DNA of 19,304 nt from CAZNNH01 sp964574335 (GTDB taxonomy: Bacteria; Acidobacteriota; Vicinamibacteria; Fen-336): positions 1 to 19,304 of the forward strand of contig CAZNNH010000119.1 of assembly GCA_964574335.1 (NCBI GenBank), written 5' to 3'. A program made the translations under genes and the position numbers. Shown one piece after another: positions 1 through 5,874 of this stretch. The notes beneath the pieces were generated by a model that was given only the letters and a program-made list of their open reading frames with translations, made no database searches and had not been told where the DNA came from. Position 1 is the first letter of the stretch. Every line of letters begins with the position of its first letter.

Positions 1-1042
1 CCTCGGAGTAGCCGTTGAGGATGCGCCAGCTCTCCTTCTGCAGCAGGTCGTTGTACCCTCTGAACCAGTGGTAGAAGTCGGCGTGGAAGCCGCCGCCGCA
101 CAGCGCCGACTCCGGGTGTGACCACTCGGCGACCATGAAGGAGCCCGGGTACTCGGTGTCCATCAGCCTGCGGACCTTGTTCCAGAAGGCCTTGGTCGCC
201 GAGTCGCGGGTGGTGAAGAACTGGTCGTTTCCGGTGACGTTGGCGTTCTTGACCAGGGCACCGGCCATGTCGGCCCGAAAGCCGTCGGCGCCCATGTCCA
301 TCCAGAAGCGCAGCACCCGGAACAGCTCCGCCTGCAGAGCCAGCACGTCGGGGTGGTCGATGGGGAGCATCCAGGGCTCCTCGGGCTTGGCGAAGCCGAA
401 GTTCAAGGCCGGCTGGCTCCAGTAGAAGTTGCGCATGAACTGGCCGTTGCGACGGCTGTACCCCTTGATGAAGGCGTCCCGGAAGGTCTCGGGCGGGTTC
501 TTCCAGGTGTTGTCGGTCCAGATGTACCAGTTGGAGTAGCGGTTCTCGTTCTGCCGGGCCGACTCCTGGAACCAGGGGTGGTCGATGCTGGTGTAGCTGA
601 TCACCCAGTCGAAGAGGACCTTGAGCCCCCGCTTCTCGGCCTCCCCGAACAGGCGCCGGGCATCGTCGTTGGTGCCGTAGCGGGGGGCCACGGTGTAGTA
701 GTCGGAGATGTCGTAGCCGGCGTCGTGGAACGGCGAGGCGAAGAAGGGGTTGATCCAGAACCCGTCCACGCCCAGGCTCTTCACGTAGTCGAGCTTCTGG
801 ATGATCCCGCGGAGGTCGCCGATGCCGTCGCCGTCGCTGTCGTAGAAGGTCTGCGGGTAGATCTGGTAGAAGACGGCATCCTTCAGGCATTCGGGCCCGG
901 GAGGCAGCGGCGCCCGTCCCGTGATCTTCCCGGACTCGATGTCCAGAGAGGCGCCGGGCGCGGCATCGGCCGGGGCCGGGGGGGCGAAGAGCCCCAGGGA
1001 GAGGGCCAGCAAGGATCTCGAGAACACCCGCTGCCTGATCAT
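1..1042 (-). CDS. GH13 alpha-amylase family protein, exported (3' part outside window)
   Basis: Reading the minus strand from ATG at 1042 gives 347 codons that run off the window start, so the C-terminus is missing. The N-terminus (MIRQRVFSRSLLALSLGLFA, then a likely cut after ADA near residue 27) is a Sec signal peptide. The GH13 barrel follows: YQIYPQTFYDSDGDGIGDL near residues 60-78, then HDAGYDISDYY. Region II is GFRADMAG with the expected nucleophile D258 and Arg two residues before it. Region III is VAEWSHPE with the acid/base E306. Region IV (NHD) lies beyond the edge. Region I is odd: D145-W-V-I-S-Y where the family usually has D-x-V-x-N-H. A GGGAGG Shine-Dalgarno sits about 5 nt upstream. 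It diverges from the GH31 gene, suggesting shared use of starch- or maltodextrin-type substrates. Exact specificity cannot be told. Confidence 0.9.
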   Translation of the reverse strand, partial: MIRQRVFSRSLLALSLGLFAPPAPADAAPGASLDIESGKITGRAPLPPGPECLKDAVFYQIYPQTFYDSDGDGIGDLRGIIQKLDYVKSLGVDGFWINPFFASPFHDAGYDISDYYTVAPRYGTNDDARRLFGEAEKRGLKVLFDWVISYTSIDHPWFQESARQNENRYSNWYIWTDNTWKNPPETFRDAFIKGYSRRNGQFMRNFYWSQPALNFGFAKPEEPWMLPIDHPDVLALQAELFRVLRFWMDMGADGFRADMAGALVKNANVTGNDQFFTTRDSATKAFWNKVRRLMDTEYPGSFMVAEWSHPESALCGGGFHADFYHWFRGYNDLLQKESWRILNGYSE

Positions 1043-1081
1043 GGGACCTCCCGTCGAGTGGCCAACCAGACGCCGGGCGGC

Positions 1082-1087
1082 TATCCT
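1082..1087 (+). promoter_or_regulatory. Candidate promoter -10 for the GH31 gene
   Basis: In the 106-base space between the two divergent glycosidase genes, TATCCT (1082-1087) lies 17 bases after TGGCCA (1059-1064), a 4/6 match to the -35 consensus. It would start transcription near 1094, about 55 bases before the GH31 start. The elements are weak, and no operator palindrome stood out. Confidence 0.3.
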
Positions 1088-1148
1088 GGCAGCGCCGTTC
1101 ACCTGAGCCCGCCGCCCTGTCGGGGGCCGATCGACAAGGGAGTCTGCC

Positions 1149-3530
1149 ATGGATTCGAGAACCACGCAGCCCTTCATGGTTGCCGTCGCCCTGCTCTTCG
1201 CCGCGACGGTCCATGCGGCCGCCAACCAGCCGCCGCCGCTGCTCAACGAGCCGGTCGACATCAGCCCCGACTTCCAGGACTTTCGGAACACCTACTTCCT
1301 GGCCGACCACCTGGCCGAGTTCGATCCCGAGACCGGAACCGGACAGCTCGCCTGGAAGCGCCACGTCTACCGCACGAGGCAGGCCTTCGACAACATGCTG
1401 GCCCGCCTGCAGCCGATCGACGGGAACGAGTTCCCGACCGGGGAGTACGCCGTGGACCCGGTGCTGCCCTTCTCGATCGAGATGGTCTCGCCGCGCGCGC
1501 TGCGGATCCGCCTCAAGACCGGCCTCCCGGCCCGGCCCGAGACCGAGAGCCTGATGCTGGTGAGGGAGCCGTCCCCCGACCACTCATGGCGGCTGGACAC
1601 GGTCGAGGGCGGGTACCGCTACACCGGGGAGGGGGGCTCGGTTACGGTGCTGAGAGACCCGTTCCACGTCGAGCTCCGGGACCCGAGCGGCCGGCTGCTC
1701 ACCCGCACCAACCACCACCAGGACAACCAGAGCACCTACACCACGGTGATGCCCTTCGCCTTCGTGCGCCGCTCCTCCGACTACTCGCGCAGCGTGGCGC
1801 CGGCCTTCTCCCTCGCCCCCGGCGAGAAGCTCTTCGGCTGCGGCGAGTCGTTCACCCGCCTGAACAAACGCGGGCAGAAGGTGGTGCTGTTCGTGGACGA
1901 CGCCAACGGCGTCCAGAACCCGGGGATGTACAAGCCGATCCCCTTCTTCATGAGCAGCCGGGGCTACGGCATGTTCGTCCACAGCTCGACGCCCATGACC
2001 TTCGACCTCGGCGCCTCCTTCGACGGAGTCAGCTCGCTGATGATCGGCGACGACGAGCTGGACCTCTTCGTCTTCCTGGGCACGCCCAAGCAGGTCCTGG
2101 GCGAGTACACGTCGATCACCGGCAAGGCGGCGATGCCGCCTTTGTGGTCCTTCGGTCTCTGGATGAGCCGCATCTCCTACTTCTCGGAGCAGGAGGTCCG
2201 GGAGGTGGCCGACAAGCTCCGCCAGCATCGGGTGCCGAGCGACGTGATCCACCTCGACACCGGCTGGTTCGAGACCGACTGGCGCTGCGACTACCAGTTC
2301 TCCAAGACCCGCTTCAAGGACCCGGCCAAGATGATGGCGGACCTCAAGCAACAGGGGTTCCACGTCTCGCTCTGGCAGCTCCCGTACTTCGTCCCCAAGA
2401 ACCGGCTCTTCTCCGAGATCGTGGACAAGTACCTGGTGGTCCGCGACGCGCGGGGCAACCTCCCCTACGAGGACGCGGTGCTCGACTTCTCGAACCCGGA
2501 GGCGGTGCGCTGGTACCAGGACAAGATCGGCAGCCTGCTGAAGCTGGGGGTGGGCGCGATCAAGGTGGACTTCGGGGAGGCGGCGCCGTTTGCCGGGCTC
2601 TACGCCTCGGGCCGGACCGGCTTCTACGAGCACAACCTCTACCCCCTGCGCTACAACCGGGCGGTGGCCGAGGTCACCCGGCAGGTCACCGGCGACACGA
2701 TCATCTGGGCCCGCAGCACCTGGGCCGGCAGCCAGCGTTACCCCTTGCATTGGGGCGGCGACGCCGCCACCACCGACACGGCGATGGCGGCCAGCCTCCG
2801 CGGCGGGCTGTCTTTGGGCCTCTCTGGCTTCTCGTTCTGGAGCCACGACATGGGCGGCTTCACCACCCGGACTCCCGAGGAGCTCTACCGGCGCTGGGCG
2901 GCGTTCGGGATGCTCACCTCACACAGCCGGAGCCACGGCGTGCCGCCCACCGAGCCGTGGGAGTTCGGCGAGGCGTTCCTGGCCGACTATCGGCGGGCCG
3001 TCGAGCTGAAGTACCGCCTGATGCCCTACATCTACGCCCAGGCCAAGGACAGCAGCGAGCGGGGCCTGCCGATGGTGCGGGCCCTGTTCGTGGAGTTCCC
3101 CGAGGACCCGGGCTCCTGGCAGATCGAGGACGAGTACCTGCTGGGCTCCGACATGCTGGTGGCCCCGCTGATGGAGGCAGGGACCACCGGACGCGACGTC
3201 TACCTGCCGCCGGGAAGCTGGATCGACTACCAGACCGCCACCCGCTACCCGGGGGGCTGGCACCGGATCGAGGCCGGAGAGATCCCGATCGTGGTCCTGG
3301 TACGAGACGGGGCGGTCATCCCCCACATCGCGCTCGCCCAGTCGACGATGCAGATGGACTGGTCGAAGCTGGAGCTTCGGCCCTTCGTCTCGGAAGCCGA
3401 CCAGGCCACCGGACTGGTCTGCCTCCCCTCGGACCAGGTCCTGCACCGCTTGTCCCTCGTCGAGAAGGATGGTGCGATGCGGCTGGTGGCCGATCCGCTG
3501 GCGGGCCGGGTGTCCTTCACCATCCGCTGA
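1149..3530 (+). CDS. GH31 family glycosidase (alpha-xylosidase/alpha-glucosidase type), exported
   Basis: The 793-residue product begins with a Sec signal peptide (hydrophobic FMVAVALLFAATVHAAA, residues 9-25), so it should act outside the cytoplasm. The GH31 barrel is clear: WSFGLWMSR near residues 335-343, the nucleophile motif AIKVDFGE with D474, and the acid/base segment YPLHWGGDAATTD with D538. The K-x-DFGE form of the nucleophile motif is the one found in YicI-like alpha-xylosidases rather than the W-x-DMNE of classical alpha-glucosidases, so removal of an alpha-linked xylose or glucose from oligosaccharides is likely, but the substrate is not fixed by the sequence. The ATG at 1149 was chosen because an AGGGAG ribosome site lies about 7 nt upstream and the signal peptide starts there. 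Length is typical for the family. Its stop is only 6 bases from the convergent small gene. Confidence 0.92.
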   Translation: MDSRTTQPFMVAVALLFAATVHAAANQPPPLLNEPVDISPDFQDFRNTYFLADHLAEFDPETGTGQLAWKRHVYRTRQAFDNMLARLQPIDGNEFPTGEYAVDPVLPFSIEMVSPRALRIRLKTGLPARPETESLMLVREPSPDHSWRLDTVEGGYRYTGEGGSVTVLRDPFHVELRDPSGRLLTRTNHHQDNQSTYTTVMPFAFVRRSSDYSRSVAPAFSLAPGEKLFGCGESFTRLNKRGQKVVLFVDDANGVQNPGMYKPIPFFMSSRGYGMFVHSSTPMTFDLGASFDGVSSLMIGDDELDLFVFLGTPKQVLGEYTSITGKAAMPPLWSFGLWMSRISYFSEQEVREVADKLRQHRVPSDVIHLDTGWFETDWRCDYQFSKTRFKDPAKMMADLKQQGFHVSLWQLPYFVPKNRLFSEIVDKYLVVRDARGNLPYEDAVLDFSNPEAVRWYQDKIGSLLKLGVGAIKVDFGEAAPFAGLYASGRTGFYEHNLYPLRYNRAVAEVTRQVTGDTIIWARSTWAGSQRYPLHWGGDAATTDTAMAASLRGGLSLGLSGFSFWSHDMGGFTTRTPEELYRRWAAFGMLTSHSRSHGVPPTEPWEFGEAFLADYRRAVELKYRLMPYIYAQAKDSSERGLPMVRALFVEFPEDPGSWQIEDEYLLGSDMLVAPLMEAGTTGRDVYLPPGSWIDYQTATRYPGGWHRIEAGEIPIVVLVRDGAVIPHIALAQSTMQMDWSKLELRPFVSEADQATGLVCLPSDQVLHRLSLVEKDGAMRLVADPLAGRVSFTIR

Positions 3531-3536
3531 GCGGCG

Positions 3537-3860
3537 CTACCCTCTGTGCGGCCGGTCCGCGGCCGCCGGCGCGAACCGGGGCGAGACCTGCCCGGCTTCG
3601 AGGGGGCGCTGGCAGTAGCAGCAGACGTTGGTCGAGTCCTCGCTGCGATGGCAGTAGAGGGGATGGTCGCAGCTCTCAGCGGTCACGCCCGCGTCTTCGT
3701 AGCGCTCGATCAGCCGCGCCATCGCCTCTCGCGCCCTGCGGTCGGCCGCCCGGCACTGCGCCTCCAGGACCCGAGCCGCGTCTATGGTCTGAAGCAAGTC
3801 GGCGACGTCAGGCGGCTGATTGGGGTCAGGTCTAGACTTTTGACTTTCGGGGCAGGTCAT
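3537..3860 (-). CDS. Small Cys/His-rich protein, putative zinc ribbon
   Basis: Not a recognised family. From ATG at 3860 the product is 107 residues. Residues 18-58 look helical and charged (VADLLQTIDAARVLEAQ onward). The C-terminal part has C64-D-H66, C70-H71, C80-C81 and C83, spacing that fits a structural zinc site. Third-position GC is high from about codon 12 to the stop, which supports real coding on this strand. The first 16 codons fall in a short REP-like sequence with poor codon bias, and no convincing ribosome site precedes 3860, so the original start may have been lost or replaced. The same frame is open up to GTG at 4013, which does have AGAGGG upstream, but that extension has non-coding-like composition and competes with another frame (3832-4035). 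Confidence 0.5.
   Translation of the reverse strand: MTCPESQKSRPDPNQPPDVADLLQTIDAARVLEAQCRAADRRAREAMARLIERYEDAGVTAESCDHPLYCHRSEDSTNVCCYCQRPLEAGQVSPRFAPAAADRPHRG
3818..3859. repeat. Short REP-like sequence with internal palindrome
   Basis: This stretch is less GC-rich than its surroundings. It contains the palindrome GTCTAGAC (3830-3837) and a near direct repeat, GGGGTCAGGTC (3822-3832) and GGGGCAGGTCA (3849-3859), 27 bases apart. From memory, sequences of the form GGGGTCAGGTCTAGACTTTT recur near REP-associated (Y1/RAYT) transposases in several bacterial phyla; I cannot verify this here. It covers the 5' end of the small zinc-protein gene and supplies the stop codon of the other minus-strand frame. 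Confidence 0.4.
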
Positions 3861-4035
3861 GGCCGCCGCGCCGCCAATCCGCTGTTGCGGTGGCCCGCTT
3901 CCAGAACGGTGTGAGCTGCGAGCCGAACCACAGGAACAGCCTCCACAGGACGACGAGACCCCGGGCGCATGGTACTTCACGCGCGCCATGGCCGGCGGCG
4001 GCCGGGTGGGCACGAGGCCCTCTCTTGCTTGACAT
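3832..4035 (-). pseudogene. Possible remnant reading frame upstream of the small zinc protein
   Basis: A second minus-strand frame, read from ATG at 4035 to TAG at 3832-3834, would encode 67 residues. Between about 3950 and 3845 this frame has strong third-position G/C and a hydrophobic, Trp-rich segment (LVVLWRLFLWFGSQLTPFW), whereas the frame of the downstream gene over the same bases has mixed third positions. The stop lies inside the GTCTAGAC palindrome of the REP-like sequence. The ATG lies inside the ArsR operator and has no good ribosome site, and codon bias is poor near it. Best read as the tail of a gene truncated or frame-shifted by the repeat, possibly once continuous with 3537-3860; a chance open frame is also possible. 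Confidence 0.25.
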
Positions 4036-4056
4036 ATCTAGACATTTAGATATATT
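4029..4056 (+). promoter_or_regulatory. Strong sigma70-type promoter of the arsR-cytochrome operon
   Basis: TTGACA (4029-4034) and TATATT (4051-4056) are separated by 16 bases, an almost consensus pair standing in an AT-rich island inside very GC-rich DNA. The predicted transcription start (7-8 bases after the -10) falls at 4063-4064, that is, at the GTG start codon of the ArsR gene, implying a leaderless message for the regulator. Confidence 0.75.
4034..4053. promoter_or_regulatory. ArsR-type operator, inverted repeat inside the promoter
   Basis: ATATCTA (4034-4040) and TAGATAT (4047-4053) form a perfect inverted repeat around a 6-base centre. It fills the spacer and overlaps both the -35 end and the -10 start, so a dimer bound here would block RNA polymerase. 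AT-rich inverted repeats of this kind next to the gene are typical for ArsR/SmtB repressors, so autoregulation of the whole operon is the natural reading. Confidence 0.7.
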
Positions 4057-4063
4057 GACCCGC

Positions 4064-4393
4064 GTGCCGACCGCGCGGAAGACCGAACGCCCACCGGCTG
4101 TCACCGATCTGAGCCTCGAGGCCATGACCCGAGCCGCGGAGTGCCTGAGGACGCTGGCCCATCCCGTCCGGCTGCGGATCGTCCAGTTGCTGCTGCAGGA
4201 CGAGTACACGGTCGGCGAGCTGGCCCGGGCCTGCAACGTACCCAGCGCGGTGGCGTCGGGGCACCTCGGCATCATGAGGGACCGCGGCCTGCTCGGACAC
4301 AAACGCCGGGGACGGCGCACGTACTATCAGATCCGTCAACGCGCCATCACCGGAATCATGAGCTGTGTGGAGTCTCATTTCGGACGCCGGTAG
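4064..4393 (+). CDS. ArsR/SmtB-family repressor, likely sulfur- or thiol-responsive
   Basis: The 109-residue product is a winged-helix DNA-binding protein: AECLRTLAHPVRLRIVQLL (residues 25-43) is the ArsR entry helix, VGELARACNVPSAVASGHL (50-68) covers the helix-turn-helix with the recognition helix, and KRRGRRTYYQI (80-90) is the wing. Start GTG 4064 was chosen because it gives the usual family length and lies exactly at the predicted transcription start; ATG 4124 is an alternative that would cut into the first helix. Cysteines are C27, C57 and C101; C57 (before the recognition helix) and C101 (last helix, MSCVESHFG) are placed like thiol or metal sites of other ArsR proteins. The stop overlaps the ribosome site of the octaheme gene, so it is the first gene of the operon. 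The effector (persulfide, metal) is not proven. Confidence 0.88.
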   Translation: MPTARKTERPPAVTDLSLEAMTRAAECLRTLAHPVRLRIVQLLLQDEYTVGELARACNVPSAVASGHLGIMRDRGLLGHKRRGRRTYYQIRQRAITGIMSCVESHFGRR

Positions 4394-4401
4394 GAGGCGA
4401 G

Positions 4402-5874
4402 ATGAAGCGGGGAAGGCGGTGGCTGGTGGTGCTCGGTGGCCTGCTGGTGGTGGGGGCCATCGCCGGACCCATCCTCTTCGTCCTCTCGCGCGGTGAGCGT
4501 GCCGCCAGAAGAGACGACCCATGGGCGCGCGTTGCGACCCGGCTTCCCCACACGGACCACAGCTCCCTGATGAAAGGGCTCTTTGTCGATGGACCGGCGG
4601 TGACCCGGGCCTGCCTCGAGTGCCACCCGAAAGCCGCCGCCGAGGTGATGCGCACCGCCCACTGGAAGTGGGAGGGCGACCCGCTGATGGTGCCGGGCCG
4701 GGCGAAGCCGGTGCGCTTCGGCAAGAAGACCCTGATCAACAACTTCTGCATCAGCGTTCAGTCGAACTGGCAGGGCTGTACCTCCTGCCACGCCGGATAC
4801 GGCTGGGTCGACGACAGCTTCGACTTCTCCCAGTCGGACCACGTCGACTGCCTGGTCTGCCACGACCTCTCCGGCACCTACGTGAAGACCACGGGCGGCT
4901 TGCCGGCCGAGGACGTCGACCTGGCCGTGGCGGCCCGCAGCGTCGGCAGGCCGACCCGCGAGAGCTGCGGCGGCTGTCACTTCAAGGGAGGTGGCGGCGA
5001 CGCCGTCAAGCACGGCGACCTCGACAGCAGCCTGATCCACCCTCGCGACCGTGTCGATGTCCACATGGGACGCCACGACATGATCTGCACCGACTGCCAC
5101 CGCACCCAGGCACACGTGATCCAGGGGCGCTCGGTCTCGGTGAGCATGGACAACACCCACCGCGTGACCTGCCTCGACTGCCACGCCCAGAAGCCCCATG
5201 CCGACCAGCGGCTCAATGCGCACGTGGCCGCGGTGGCCTGCCAGACCTGCCACATCCCCGAGGTGGCGCTGCGCGAGGCGACCAAGGTCCACTGGGACTG
5301 GTCAGCGGCCGGCCAGGACCTCCCCGAGGACACCCACGAGTACCTCAAGAAGAAGGGGCGCTTCGTCTACGAGCGCAAGCTGACCCCCGAGTACTACTGG
5401 TTCGATGGGACGGTGGACCGCTACCTGCTGGGTGACGAGATTCGCGAGACCCCGCCGACGCCGCTCAACCCACCACGGGGAACGATCGGTGCGCCACGGG
5501 CCCGGATCTGGCCGTTCAAGGTCCACCGCGCGGTCCAGATCTACGACACCGTCTACAGGTACCTGCTGGTCCCCAAGACGGTGGGAGCCGGAGGCTACTG
5601 GACCGACTTCGACTGGGACGAGGCGGCGCGGCTCGGATCCAAGGCCGCCGGGATCGAGTACAGCGGCCAGTACGACTTCACCGACACGGAGATGTTCTGG
5701 CCGCTGACCCACATGGTGGCCCCCAAGGAGCAGGCCCTCGAGTGCCAGGCCTGCCACGGCGACCAGGGGCTGCTCGACTGGAGGGCGCTCGGCTATCCCG
5801 GCGACCCGATCCGCTGGGGAGGGCGGGCGGCGCTTGGCCTGGTGGCCGCCGAGCCGGCGCGAGGAGACGACTGA
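4402..5874 (+). CDS. otr: Octaheme c-type cytochrome, tetrathionate reductase (OTR) family
   Basis: The 490-residue protein has one N-terminal hydrophobic segment (WLVVLGGLLVVGAIAGPILF, residues 7-26), an uncleaved anchor or signal leading to the periplasm, and exactly eight CXXCH heme sites at C71, C126, C150, C189, C229, C257, C280 and C448. The long gap between sites 7 and 8 and segments such as NNFCISVQSNW and CHAGYGWVDD match what I know of the octaheme tetrathionate reductase family described from Shewanella, whose members reduce tetrathionate and also nitrite or hydroxylamine in vitro. The physiological substrate is uncertain. An AGGAGG ribosome site (4392-4397) overlaps the arsR stop, fixing the ATG at 4402. 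The next gene overlaps by one base (TGATG), so the two cytochromes are probably made together and may form one electron-transfer chain. Confidence 0.92.
   Translation: MKRGRRWLVVLGGLLVVGAIAGPILFVLSRGERAARRDDPWARVATRLPHTDHSSLMKGLFVDGPAVTRACLECHPKAAAEVMRTAHWKWEGDPLMVPGRAKPVRFGKKTLINNFCISVQSNWQGCTSCHAGYGWVDDSFDFSQSDHVDCLVCHDLSGTYVKTTGGLPAEDVDLAVAARSVGRPTRESCGGCHFKGGGGDAVKHGDLDSSLIHPRDRVDVHMGRHDMICTDCHRTQAHVIQGRSVSVSMDNTHRVTCLDCHAQKPHADQRLNAHVAAVACQTCHIPEVALREATKVHWDWSAAGQDLPEDTHEYLKKKGRFVYERKLTPEYYWFDGTVDRYLLGDEIRETPPTPLNPPRGTIGAPRARIWPFKVHRAVQIYDTVYRYLLVPKTVGAGGYWTDFDWDEAARLGSKAAGIEYSGQYDFTDTEMFWPLTHMVAPKEQALECQACHGDQGLLDWRALGYPGDPIRWGGRAALGLVAAEPARGDD

Noticed and set aside
1584..2846. A 420-codon minus-strand frame inside the GH31 gene
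   Set aside because: Antisense shadow: its composition is His/Val/Arg/Ala-rich without motifs, while GH31 catalytic motifs lie on the other strand.
353..3835. A plus-strand open frame of 1160 codons across both glycosidase genes
   Set aside because: It runs antisense to the GH13 gene and out of frame with GH31, has no family motif and low-complexity Arg/Pro/Gly composition; it is a by-product of high GC.
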